Assembly: GCF_036662795.1 (NCBI RefSeq) | Contig: NZ_JBAFWZ010000004.1 | Span: 1 to 64,000 of the forward strand | Direction: 5' to 3' | Origin: Lysinibacillus_B sp036662795 | GTDB taxonomy: Bacteria; Bacillota; Bacilli; Bacillales_A; Planococcaceae | Length of the DNA: 64,000 nt | In this document: positions 24,945-33,141 of the stretch, piece by piece | How the letters are laid out: each line of letters starts with the position of its first letter | How positions within the stretch are numbered: the first letter of the stretch is position 1 | Program-made: the position numbers and the translations under genes | Notes under the pieces: model-generated | The model's input: the letters and a program-made list of their open reading frames with translations, nothing else | Databases searched by the model: none | What the model was told of the DNA's origin: nothing

Positions 24945-26837
24945 CTATTTATTTTCTTCAATTAAGTTACCCGTTTTTCCATCATAGAAACGAAGTAAAT
25001 CTCCGTTAATAATCGAATCTGAGTATTCAAGCTCTATTGTTGATCGATCGATAAATGGTTGACAAGCTGCAATATCAGTAGCCTCACCCGTACCACGGTC
25101 ATAACATACTTCATTTGCATAAACTAGCTCGTCCGTTACAAAACGACCATCTCGGAAAATAACAAACCCTTCGTGATCCTCAGAGAATAAATCGGAACCT
25201 AACTGCATGTCTTTAGATGTATCAATTCCCAATAAGTGAAGAATTGTTGGGCGGATATCGATTTGTCCAGCTGGTTCATCAATTACCTGACCATCATTCG
25301 ATCCAGGGATATGAATATATAGTGGTACAGATTGTAACTCCGCACTATCAAATGCTGTAATTCCTTCTTTTTCTAAATACATTGACATTGCCTTATTATG
25401 ATTTTCTGAAATACCATAATGGTCACCATACATTACAATGATGGAATTATCATATAGGCCTTGTTGTTTTAAGTCTTCAAAGAACAGTTTAACTGCTTCA
25501 TCCATATATCGTACCGTTTGGAAGTAGCGATTTAACGTACCTGAATTTGATGTAAATTCATTAATATATTTATCTTCTTCATCTAAATAGAATGGGTAGT
25601 GATTTGTTAATGTAATCATACGTGTATAGAAAGGCTGCGGCATTTCTGCCATATGCTGCACTGACTGATTAAAGAACGGAATGTCCTTCATTCCCCAGTT
25701 AACTGCCTCACCTTCACCAATTGTATAAGCGTCTATATCATAAAACTTGTTAATTCCAAAAGATTGATAAATTCGGTCACGGTTCCAGAACGATTTATTG
25801 TTCGGATGCATAACACTTGTAAAATAACCATTCTCGCCTAAACGCTCTGACATCGAATTATACGTATTTTCACCGTGTGTAAAGAATACAGCACCACGAC
25901 CTAAACCAAATAAAGAGTTCTCAACTATAAACTCAGAGTCAGATGTTTTACCTAACCCAGTTTGATGATAGAAATCACTAAAGTAATACGTATCTTTATC
26001 CTTTGTTAATGAGTTTAAAAACGGTGTTACAACCTCTCCGTTCATCTCATTATTAATAACAAAGCTTTGTAGTGACTCTAAAGAAACTAAAATTACGTTT
26101 CGTCCCTCGTACTTACCAAACATTTCTGCTTTTGGTGTAGCCTGGTTTGCACGAACATAGTTATTTACTTCAATCAGCTCACTACCGTCCGCTAATGCGC
26201 GCTGTGCAGAAGATTTTGATTGAATATAAATATCATATAAGTGGTAATTATACGTACCAATATTTTTCACAAGAAGCTCACGGTCAAAGCTACGTGTTAA
26301 TAATTGTGGACGCTCCGTTTCAGCAAGACCTAAATTTAAGAATAGAATTGCCACTGACAACACAAAATAAGCACGACGAACTTCTTTACGGATAGAATAC
26401 TGTTCCGTTACTTTTGGCATAAACTTTAAAATAACAAGCAGTAAAATAACATCCACAAAATAGAAAATGTCAAACCAGTTAACAATCGCTGCCGCTGACG
26501 TTCCTAAATCTCCAAAGTTACTTGTTTGGAACAGTACAGGCAGCGTTATAAAATCATTGTAGAAACGATAAAATGCTACATTACCATAAAGAACAATAGA
26601 AAGTAACAAACTTGTTCCTATTATATATCGATTTCGTGCTTTTGCAGACTTCATGAATAATGAAATTCCGTAAATAAACAGTACAAAGCTTAATGGGTTA
26701 ATGACTAAAATAAACAATTGCATGCCATTTTCAATTCCCATATCAAAACTAGTTAAATAAACAACTACTGTTTTAATCCAAGTCGCAACTATTGCAAAAG
26801 CTAATATCGAATGTTTAGACCAATTAATTGACTTCAT
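24945..26837 (-). CDS. yqgS: lipoteichoic acid synthase-like sulfatase-fold protein (YqgS)
   Basis: The 630-residue protein has five N-terminal membrane helices (about 8-190) and an extracellular sulfatase/LTA synthase domain. NVILVSLESLQSF holds the metal-binding Glu; GLGKTSDSEF holds the catalytic Thr; MYGDHYGISENH holds the Asp-His metal ligands. LtaS enzymes add glycerol phosphate units from phosphatidylglycerol. Synteny with yqgQ, yqgN and yqgW indicates the YqgS branch. The start at 26837 has AGGAGAGG at about 9 nt; an ATG 9 nt upstream abuts that site. Confidence 0.92.
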   Translation of the reverse strand: MKSINWSKHSILAFAIVATWIKTVVVYLTSFDMGIENGMQLFILVINPLSFVLFIYGISLFMKSAKARNRYIIGTSLLLSIVLYGNVAFYRFYNDFITLPVLFQTSNFGDLGTSAAAIVNWFDIFYFVDVILLLVILKFMPKVTEQYSIRKEVRRAYFVLSVAILFLNLGLAETERPQLLTRSFDRELLVKNIGTYNYHLYDIYIQSKSSAQRALADGSELIEVNNYVRANQATPKAEMFGKYEGRNVILVSLESLQSFVINNEMNGEVVTPFLNSLTKDKDTYYFSDFYHQTGLGKTSDSEFIVENSLFGLGRGAVFFTHGENTYNSMSERLGENGYFTSVMHPNNKSFWNRDRIYQSFGINKFYDIDAYTIGEGEAVNWGMKDIPFFNQSVQHMAEMPQPFYTRMITLTNHYPFYLDEEDKYINEFTSNSGTLNRYFQTVRYMDEAVKLFFEDLKQQGLYDNSIIVMYGDHYGISENHNKAMSMYLEKEGITAFDSAELQSVPLYIHIPGSNDGQVIDEPAGQIDIRPTILHLLGIDTSKDMQLGSDLFSEDHEGFVIFRDGRFVTDELVYANEVCYDRGTGEATDIAACQPFIDRSTIELEYSDSIINGDLLRFYDGKTGNLIEENK

Positions 26838-27180
26838 CCAAAACATCCTCTCCTAGTTAAAAATTACTTTTCATTATTAAGCTACAATTTCAATGAAACA
26901 AAGATTATGTTAATCCTTTTCACAAAAATTATCAACATAAATTATAGCGTTAATAATTGGCAGAATATTGATGCCTTTTCTATATATTTTTTCGGTACAT
27001 ATAATATTACGTTTTTATAACAAAAAGGTTTCATAAATAACAAAACAGCGGATAAACCCACTGTTTACAAAAGGAAACGTTGACAAGCTAAAATCCCCCT
27101 TGTGAAACAAACAGAAATCCTTAAACTTATAACACACAACATGAAACTGTCATATATTGTAATACATTTCCGCCCTACTT
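26838..27180. other. intergenic region, no gene seen
   Basis: AT-rich, 343 bp. It contains only the upstream region of the LTA synthase-like gene and the tail behind yqgQ; no coding stretch or known RNA was recognised. In B. subtilis glcK lies between yqgQ and yqgS; there is none here. Confidence 0.5.
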
Positions 27181-27375
27181 TCAACCATTTAACCGAGTCG
27201 CCTCTTGTCGAAGGAGTAGCATCGCCATCTGATAGTCCTTAATATCCAACACATTCGCTTTGTATAACTCTTTAATCTCGTCTTCCATTAACTGTAGATC
27301 ACCTAAGCGATCAGTCGTATAAATATAAGTCCCATATTGCTTTAGTAAATTATATATGTCTAGCATTGAATCCAT
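27181..27375 (-). CDS. yqgQ: DUF910 protein YqgQ
   Basis: The 64-residue helical protein has the family pattern DIYNLLKQYGTYIYTTDRLGDLQLMEDEIKELY in outline, with a second helix DYQMAMLLLRQE. B. subtilis YqgQ is a small three-helix protein thought to bind nucleic acid. It starts 1 bp after yqgN ends and is presumably cotranscribed. GAAGGGAG precedes the ATG. Confidence 0.9.
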   Translation of the reverse strand: MDSMLDIYNLLKQYGTYIYTTDRLGDLQLMEDEIKELYKANVLDIKDYQMAMLLLRQEATRLNG

Positions 27376-27376
27376 T

Positions 27377-27958
27377 TTAGTACTCCCTTCTTACATTAAT
27401 ACAATTATATATATCCTTATCTGAAATGATGAGGTGTACTGGAACATCATATGATTCATTTGGAACCCATGCCACAACTTGCTCATCAAACGCTAATGAA
27501 ATCAGTTTTCCTGTAAAAGTCGGCAGATATCGGTCGTAATAACCGCCACCAAAGCCGATTCTTAATCCCCTTTTATCAAAAACGATTCCAGGTACAATGA
27601 TAACATCCATTTGCTCCTGTTGAATCTTATCCGTTCTCTCTTCAATTGGTTCTTGTAAATTATAATAAACCGATTCAAGTTGATGAAAGCCTTGAATCGC
27701 ATAAAAGGTCATTTCCTTTGTTTTTGGGTTACACTTCGGTACAGCTACTCTCTTATTTAACTTCCACAGTGATTCAATCAATTTTCGAGTATCAACCTCT
27801 GGAAAATTTGAAATCGTTAGTGCGATAGTTTCCGCATTTATAATAGAAGGCTCCTGGAGTAACTTCTGATGAATTATTTGAGATCGCTCTATATACTCTT
27901 CCTTTGAAAGTTCGTTTAATTGCTTTTTCATTTTCAATCTTTCGGTTTTTTTGTCCAT
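27377..27958 (-). CDS. yqgN: 5-formyltetrahydrofolate cyclo-ligase
   Basis: The 193-residue protein converts 5-formyl-THF to 5,10-methenyl-THF using ATP. Signatures are RVAVPKCNPKTKEMTFY, VDTRKLIESLWKLNK, and the Gly-rich GLRIGFGGGYYDRYLPTF near the C-terminus that binds ATP phosphate. Start at 27958 follows AAGGGGAT; longer frames would run into rpmG. Order rpmG-yqgN-yqgQ matches Bacillus except that the rhomboid gluP is absent. Confidence 0.92.
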   Translation of the reverse strand: MDKKTERLKMKKQLNELSKEEYIERSQIIHQKLLQEPSIINAETIALTISNFPEVDTRKLIESLWKLNKRVAVPKCNPKTKEMTFYAIQGFHQLESVYYNLQEPIEERTDKIQQEQMDVIIVPGIVFDKRGLRIGFGGGYYDRYLPTFTGKLISLAFDEQVVAWVPNESYDVPVHLIISDKDIYNCINVRREY

Positions 27959-28025
27959 CGTACATATCCCCTTGCAATTAAAAGTAAAAAGCCAAAACCA
28001 CACGTGGTTCTGGCTAATTGAGCGA

Positions 28026-28175
28026 TTACTTCGTTTCACGGTGAAGAGTGTATTTCTTCTCGCGAGAGCAATATTTTTTAAGTTCAAGACGCTCTGGATT
28101 GTTACGCTTGTTCTTTTTTGAAATGTAGTTACGTTCGCCGCAATCTGTGCAAGCTAAAGTAATGTTTACGCGCAT
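28026..28175 (-). CDS. rpmG: 50S ribosomal protein L33
   Basis: A 49-residue L33 starting MRVNITLACTDCGERNYI, with KKNKRNNPERLELKKYC. The Cys pair CTDC plus the single later Cys are compatible with the zinc-binding (C+) L33 type. GGAGGG precedes the ATG. It sits just upstream of yqgN as in B. subtilis. Confidence 0.93.
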   Translation of the reverse strand: MRVNITLACTDCGERNYISKKNKRNNPERLELKKYCSREKKYTLHRETK

Positions 28176-28399
28176 TATTAACCCTCCCACTCTAATTCAA
28201 GAATTATTATAAATTGAGCATGATTTATACGACTTTCCTATTATAACACAAACTTAAAAAAAATCTAGCGTCATTTCTTATTAAGTTTCCTTATGTTAAA
28301 ATAAATTAATAAAAACAGTCATTGGTCTCTGCATTCCACTGATGAGCTATTGTTTTTTAGGAATAAAAGAGAAATAGATTTTATTAGGAGGCTATACAT

Positions 28400-28870
28400 A
28401 TGGATTTATCTTTAATCGTAATGATCGTTGGCATTGTATTAATCGCCATTTCTTTTTTCATCAAAGATTCATCAAAAAAGGTAGAGAAAGATTTAGAGGA
28501 GCTCTCCATTAGTATTTATCAAGAAACAAACGGTCTAAAGCGACGCCTAAAGATTTTAGAGGAAGAGCTATTTGTCGAGCCTAGCTTTCAAGTAAAATCC
28601 CCAGGAGGAAGTGTAAAGAAAAATGCAATGGATTCGTTTCAGCAGGTGGCAGCTCAAGTAAAGGCGGCTCAGGAATCTCTCAATCAAGGGAATGTATCTC
28701 CGCCACCCATGTCACAGCCTGAACTTAGCTTAAAACCAGTTCATGGTATTTTAGTTAGTCAAGTCATTGAGTTAAATAAGCAAGGTATGTCTCTTGATGA
28801 AATATGTAAACTCTCCACCTTATCTCCAGAACAGGTACGATCTATTTTAGCATCGAACGGAGGCTTGTAA
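28400..28870 (+). CDS. membrane-anchored coiled-coil protein with C-terminal HTH-like motif
   Basis: The 156-residue protein has one N-terminal membrane helix (about 3-21), a charged coiled-coil (about 25-55), a Gln-rich linker and a conserved C-terminal helix-turn-helix-like stretch (VIELNKQGMSLDEICKLSTL, then EQVRSILAS). The layout resembles SwrB/DUF6115-type proteins of Bacillales, which have been tied to flagellar assembly in B. subtilis; here no flagellar genes are nearby. AGGAGG precedes the ATG. It is immediately followed (0 bp) by the next gene. Confidence 0.65.
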   Translation: MDLSLIVMIVGIVLIAISFFIKDSSKKVEKDLEELSISIYQETNGLKRRLKILEEELFVEPSFQVKSPGGSVKKNAMDSFQQVAAQVKAAQESLNQGNVSPPPMSQPELSLKPVHGILVSQVIELNKQGMSLDEICKLSTLSPEQVRSILASNGGL

Positions 28871-29368
28871 ATGAAAAAGTCACTACGTGCATTCGGTATT
28901 GGAATATTTTTAGCTGGAGCATCTTTTACTGTTTATGAAAAGTTTGAAAGCCCCCTTTCAGACAAACAAAAAGCAGAATACAAAGAAGAAATTAAGGATT
29001 TAAATGAGGCGCTAAAGGAAGCGAATGACAAACTTGAAAAATTGCAGGATGTTCCTAAAAACCAACAAGATAACTCGGATGAACAACCTGAGAAAACATC
29101 AAATACCTCTAACGATGAGACTGGGCAACAAAAGCAGACTGATGACATTGTTTATGGCTCAATCTACATATATGAAGGCGTTACACTATACGACATTGGC
29201 AAGCAAGCCGAGGATGCTGGTGTAGTACAAAACGGAAGAGAGCTTGAACTGTTTTTATATAAGAAGGAATATGCTCGCTCGATCCAAAAGGGACAATTTG
29301 ATCTTAGCTCAAATATGTCAATTGAGGAAATAGCAAAAATTATCACTGGAAAGAAAATAGAAGAATAA
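28871..29368 (+). CDS. membrane-anchored protein with MltG/YceG-like LysM subdomain
   Basis: The 165-residue protein has a signal anchor (about 5-20), a Glu/Lys-rich coiled coil (30-60), a Gln/Asp/Thr-rich linker and a C-terminal domain (about 95-165). That domain, with ELELFLYKKEYARSIQKGQF and SNMSIEEIAKIITG, looks like the LysM-like subdomain of MltG endolytic transglycosylases. The catalytic transglycosylase part is absent, so it is probably a regulator or binder in cell-wall synthesis. It forms an operon with the preceding gene. Confidence 0.65.
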   Translation: MKKSLRAFGIGIFLAGASFTVYEKFESPLSDKQKAEYKEEIKDLNEALKEANDKLEKLQDVPKNQQDNSDEQPEKTSNTSNDETGQQKQTDDIVYGSIYIYEGVTLYDIGKQAEDAGVVQNGRELELFLYKKEYARSIQKGQFDLSSNMSIEEIAKIITGKKIEE

Positions 29369-29371
29369 ATT

Positions 29372-29399
29372 GGGAGACTCAGTATCGAGTTTCCTTTTT
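29372..29399 (+). terminator. terminator after the MltG-like gene
   Basis: GGAGACTC pairs with GAGTTTCC (one G-U) around a six-base loop, followed by TTTTT. Confidence 0.82.
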
Positions 29400-29463
29400 A
29401 TTATACCTTATTACATGTCTACAATTAAATAATATAACACTTTACGAACGAGAGACGAAATTC

Positions 29464-30666
29464 ATGGACTTTATACAAAAAGGATCAAAACAATTTATTC
29501 TTGCAAATTTAGCTTTATTTGCAGCGGGCTTTATTACATTCGCAAACCTATATAGTACACAGCCCTTACTGCCACAACTTTCTGAGGAATTTCATGTTTC
29601 TCCTGCAACAGCAAGCTTATCATTATCCTTAGCGACCGTTACTTTAGCTATAAGTCTTCTATTATTTGGCTCACTTTCAGAAGCTTGGGGCAGAAAAATC
29701 ATTATGACCATTTCCATCTTTGCTGCCTCCCTATGTACTATTGCATTAACCTTTACACCATCTTTTGAGGCACTGTTAGCTATTCGAGCACTCCAAGGCT
29801 TTGTATTCGCAGGTGTTCCAGCTATCGCCATGGCCTATTTAGGTGAAGAAGTTGATCCTTCTAGCTTAGGTATTGCAATGGGGCTCTATATAAGTGGGAA
29901 TTCCATCGGCGGTTTAGCCGGTCGCATTGTTATGGGAACAATGACCGATTTTTACAACTGGCAAATGGGAATGCTAGTATTAGGACTACTAAGCCTTATC
30001 ATTAGCATTTATTTTATTTGGGCATTACCGCCATCAAGACATTTTTCTCCACGCCCATTAAAGCTCTTAGCCTTGACGAGCTCATTGCTTAACCATTTAC
30101 GAGATTCGGTACTCCTTTGCTTGTTCGGAATTGGTTTTTTACTTATGGGCAGCTTCGTAACATTATATAATTATATTAGCTATAAACTGGTAGAAGCCCC
30201 GTATCATTTAAGTGCAACGATGGTCGGGTGGATATTCATCGTTTACTTAGTTGGTACATTTAGTTCAGCGTGGTTCGGAACCTTATCTGATCGATTTGGA
30301 CGTCCATACGTATTAATGGCCGGTATTGTTCTTATGCTTAGCGGAGCAATTCTTACTTTACCTGTAACGCTAGAAGTTAAAATAGTCGGTATCATTATTT
30401 TCACTTTCGGTTTTTTCGGTGCACATTCAATCGCCAGTGGTGCAGTTTCAGCCCGTGCTAGCTACGATAAGGCCCAGGCATCCTCTCTCTATTTATTCGC
30501 CTACTATTTTGGCTCTAGTATAGGTGGGACGACAGGTGGATTTTTCTGGCTGCACTATGGTTGGAATGGAATCATACTATTTATTACCGTTATGTTAATT
30601 TCTGCGGGGATGCTAGCAAGTATGTATATCCTTTTAGGAAACAAAAACACATCTCGTTTATTGTGA
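29464..30666 (+). CDS. MFS transporter, YnfM/YybF type
   Basis: The 400-residue protein has 12 predicted membrane helices and MFS signatures: LYSTQPLLPQLSEEF in helix 1, GSLSEAWGRK (motif A) after helix 2, and GTLSDRFGRPYVLMAG in the second half. This subgroup of drug:H+ antiporter-like carriers has unknown substrates. The ATG lacks a strong ribosome binding site (GAGAGACG nearby). Its stop codon lies inside the terminator hairpin shared with degV. Confidence 0.83.
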   Translation: MDFIQKGSKQFILANLALFAAGFITFANLYSTQPLLPQLSEEFHVSPATASLSLSLATVTLAISLLLFGSLSEAWGRKIIMTISIFAASLCTIALTFTPSFEALLAIRALQGFVFAGVPAIAMAYLGEEVDPSSLGIAMGLYISGNSIGGLAGRIVMGTMTDFYNWQMGMLVLGLLSLIISIYFIWALPPSRHFSPRPLKLLALTSSLLNHLRDSVLLCLFGIGFLLMGSFVTLYNYISYKLVEAPYHLSATMVGWIFIVYLVGTFSSAWFGTLSDRFGRPYVLMAGIVLMLSGAILTLPVTLEVKIVGIIIFTFGFFGAHSIASGAVSARASYDKAQASSLYLFAYYFGSSIGGTTGGFFWLHYGWNGIILFITVMLISAGMLASMYILLGNKNTSRLL

Positions 30667-30676
30667 GATGTGTTTA
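30646..30676. terminator. bidirectional terminator between the MFS gene and degV
   Basis: AACACATCTC pairs with GAGATGTGTT around a short loop; the stem includes the final codons of the MFS gene. Confidence 0.85.
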
Positions 30677-30685
30677 TTTATTTCA

Positions 30686-31534
30686 TTATTTTTTTCGTAC
30701 CCAAGTTAAACCAATTGTGCCCTCACCAGCATGTACTCCAACGGCAGCGGATAAAGGAGTTAGGATGAATTCAATAGAGGGATAGTCCACTAATAGTTCC
30801 TCCTTCCATTCCTGTGCGGCCATTTCATTATTGCAATGAATAATCGCAACCTGCTCAACGCCAGATTGCTTTACTGCTTTGTCTAATGTATCAACAATTT
30901 CTTTTTTTGCACGCTTATCAGCACGTACTTTTTTGGTAACGACACATGTTCCGTCATCAATATAAGAAATAACCAGTTTTATGTTTAATAAGTTACTTAA
31001 AAACATAGCTGAACCTGATACTCGTCCACTTTTGTGAAGATTTTCTAAGCTTGCAGGGATAAAGGATAATTGCGAACGTGAGCGCATCTCTATAATCTCT
31101 TCTACAATGTTCTCTGCTGATACGCTCTGTCTTGCTAGTTCGATCCCTAATTCTAGCATTTTCTGCATTGGAAATGACCCGATTTTTGCATCAATTGCAT
31201 AAGTTTTGAAGCCCGCTTGCTCTGCAGCGATTGGTGCACTTGCTACTGTTCCAGATTGCTTCCCTGACGTATGGATTGCTATAGCAAAATCATAGCCCTC
31301 TTGTTTTAATTTTTCATACAGAGCAACTTGCTCTCCAAAATTGGGCTGTGACGTTTTTGGATGTACCTTTGCTTCGCGTAATTTTTTATAAAATTCCTCT
31401 GATGTCATGTCGACTGTTTCACGAAGAGCGCCTTCCTCAAATACGACATTTAATGGGAGTACATGTATGTTATGATGTTCTATAAACTCTTTCGATAGCA
31501 ACGCTGCTGTGTCTGTAACCCATGCAATTTTCAT
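30686..31534 (-). CDS. DegV family fatty acid-binding protein
   Basis: The 282-residue protein has the EDD fold: TDTAALLSKEFIEHHNIHVLPL at the N-terminus, KTSQPNFGEQVALYEKL, the HTSGKQSGTVASA loop that contacts the fatty acid carboxylate, and IHCNNEMAAQEW. DegV/FakB proteins present fatty acids to FakA kinase for phospholipid synthesis; whether this one does so is inference from family. Confidence 0.9.
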   Translation of the reverse strand: MKIAWVTDTAALLSKEFIEHHNIHVLPLNVVFEEGALRETVDMTSEEFYKKLREAKVHPKTSQPNFGEQVALYEKLKQEGYDFAIAIHTSGKQSGTVASAPIAAEQAGFKTYAIDAKIGSFPMQKMLELGIELARQSVSAENIVEEIIEMRSRSQLSFIPASLENLHKSGRVSGSAMFLSNLLNIKLVISYIDDGTCVVTKKVRADKRAKKEIVDTLDKAVKQSGVEQVAIIHCNNEMAAQEWKEELLVDYPSIEFILTPLSAAVGVHAGEGTIGLTWVRKK

Positions 31535-31731
31535 AAACGTTTTAATTTCCCCTAACTTTCTTATTCATAAGACTACACTTTATAGATTGAAAGCGTTTAC
31601 GCATAGTGACAAATGTCATATAGAAATGACTTTTGTGTTAATAACGACATAAAATTGACACTTTTTTGCGCATCTATTTTGACTTCCCTTATAACTCACC
31701 TCGCAGGCTAGCAAATAATTTTACATAACAG

Positions 31732-31753
31732 ATTACATCGTGTACGATATAAT
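31732..31753 (+). promoter_or_regulatory. palindromic operator for the OhrR-like regulator
   Basis: ATTACATCGT-GT-ACGATATAAT is a 10-2-10 palindrome with one mismatch, 15 bp before the regulator start and overlapping TATAAT, a likely -10. The placement fits autorepression by the MarR protein. Confidence 0.6.
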
Positions 31754-31767
31754 TGAGGTGAACATGT

Positions 31768-32211
31768 ATGCCATATAAATTAGAGCACCAACTCTGCTTT
31801 GAAGTGTATAAAGCTGCCAACCAGTTCACAAAGCTTTACGCTAAAATCTTAAAAACATTTGATTTAACGTACCCCCAATACTTGGTTTTATTAGCTTTAT
31901 GGGAAAAGGATGCGCAAACCTCATCTACCATTTGTGAAAAACTAAATTTAGGTATCGGTACATTAAATCCTGTATTACAAAAGCTTCTAGAAAAGGGCTG
32001 GATTCTTAAGCAGCCTTCCCCCACAGATAAACGTGCTACAATGTTATTTTTAACTAAAAAGGCGCAACAACAAAAGCAACATATCGAACAGGCAATCCTA
32101 GAAAAACTATTATGTTTTGACTATTTGGCTACAGAAGGACCCTCTTTAAAAGAAAAGTTGCAAAGGCTCAATGAATTTTTACTTCTATTGAATTCGGAGG
32201 AATCATTATGA
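31768..32211 (+). CDS. OhrR-like MarR family regulator
   Basis: The 147-residue MarR protein closely follows OhrR in pattern: LEHQLCFEVYKAANQFTKLY with the N-terminal peroxide-sensing cysteine, LTYPQYLVLLALWE, then the winged helix (LNLGIGTLNPVLQKLLEKGW, PTDKRATMLFLT). OhrR represses organic hydroperoxide genes until the Cys is oxidised. Its target is probably the overlapping peroxidase gene (ATGA overlap). GAGGTG precedes the ATG. Confidence 0.87.
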   Translation: MPYKLEHQLCFEVYKAANQFTKLYAKILKTFDLTYPQYLVLLALWEKDAQTSSTICEKLNLGIGTLNPVLQKLLEKGWILKQPSPTDKRATMLFLTKKAQQQKQHIEQAILEKLLCFDYLATEGPSLKEKLQRLNEFLLLLNSEESL

Positions 32212-32678
32212 ATATTTATGATATTGAAGTTAAATTAGATAACGGTGAGGAATATAAGCTAGATCGTTACAATGGAAAAACATTATTAATTGTAAATACG
32301 GCAACAAAATGTGGGCTTGTTGGACAGTTCAATGAATTGGAGTCATTGTACCAAAAATATGCGTCACGTGATTTTGTTGTACTCGGCTTTCCTTCGAATC
32401 AGTTTAAACAGGAAGTAGCAACAGCTGATCAAGCCTCACAAGCTTGTCGCCTAACATACGGCGTAACATTCCCAATGCATGAAATCGTTACAGTGAATGG
32501 AGAAGAAGCTCACCCTTTATTCAAGCTACTAACTGAAGAAACAAAGGGGTTCCTAGGAAGTAGAGTTAAATGGAATTTCACGAAATTTTTAGTCGATAAG
32601 GAAGGCAATATTATCAAACGTTTCGCTCCAACAGATAAGCCGTCAAAATTCGAACAAGAGATCGAAAAGTATCTATAA
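32208..32678 (+). CDS. glutathione peroxidase-family thiol peroxidase
   Basis: The 156-residue protein has NTATKCGLVGQFNELESLY with the peroxidatic Cys, the LGFPSNQF motif (Gln) and WNFTKFLVDKEG (Trp, Asn) of the catalytic tetrad. Bacterial members of this size usually use thioredoxin rather than glutathione. GGAGG lies inside the end of the regulator gene, and the start overlaps its stop by 4 bp. Coupling to the OhrR-like regulator points to a peroxide-induced pair. Confidence 0.93.
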   Translation: MNIYDIEVKLDNGEEYKLDRYNGKTLLIVNTATKCGLVGQFNELESLYQKYASRDFVVLGFPSNQFKQEVATADQASQACRLTYGVTFPMHEIVTVNGEEAHPLFKLLTEETKGFLGSRVKWNFTKFLVDKEGNIIKRFAPTDKPSKFEQEIEKYL

Positions 32679-32684
32679 AAAGCA

Positions 32685-32718
32685 AAAAGACGAGATTGCT
32701 TTCTAGCATCTCGTCTTT
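32685..32718. terminator. bidirectional terminator after the peroxidase
   Basis: AAAGACGAGAT pairs with ATCTCGTCTTT; serves the peroxidase gene and the convergent decarboxylase-family gene. Confidence 0.88.
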
Positions 32719-32721
32719 CAA

Positions 32722-33117
32722 TTATTTTACGTTTAATTTTTTCTCACGGAATACTTCCTGCGCAATCGTTAGTGCATTTTGGACACGAGGGAAACCAATA
32801 TACGGTGCAAGCTGTAGGAGCGCCTCGACAATTTCCTTTGGAGAAAGACCTGCATGTAAGCCCCGAATAATATGCGTTTTTGTTTGTGGTGCTGCTCCTT
32901 GCGTCACCACTGCTGTAATGACAACAAGCGCTCTCTTCTTCTTCCCAAGCCCTTCACGTGAATAAATATCCCCATACGCAAATTCAACTATCATTTTTCG
33001 TAGATCTGGTGCAATATCCGCTAAAGCATCCGAATCAACCATTTGCTTAAGCGCATCCTTTGTTACATAATCCTTCATCGTTTCTAACCCTTTTTGAAAA
33101 CGATCCATTTCTATCAC
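32722..33117 (-). CDS. carboxymuconolactone decarboxylase family protein
   Basis: The 131-residue protein has the all-helical CMD/AhpD-like domain: EFAYGDIYSREGLGKKKRALVVITAV and HIIRGLHAGLSPKEIVEALLQLAPYIGFPRVQNAL. It lacks the CxxC of AhpD, so it resembles gamma-carboxymuconolactone decarboxylase rather than the peroxidase adaptor. No aromatic pathway genes are near; the true substrate is unknown. AGGGGTG precedes the start. Confidence 0.85.
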   Translation of the reverse strand: MIEMDRFQKGLETMKDYVTKDALKQMVDSDALADIAPDLRKMIVEFAYGDIYSREGLGKKKRALVVITAVVTQGAAPQTKTHIIRGLHAGLSPKEIVEALLQLAPYIGFPRVQNALTIAQEVFREKKLNVK

Positions 33118-33141
33118 CCCTTCTAAAGATTACCATATCCA

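Noticed and set aside
27959..28087. N-terminal extension of yqgN
   Set aside because: It would overlap rpmG; a well-placed AAGGGGAT supports the start at 27958.
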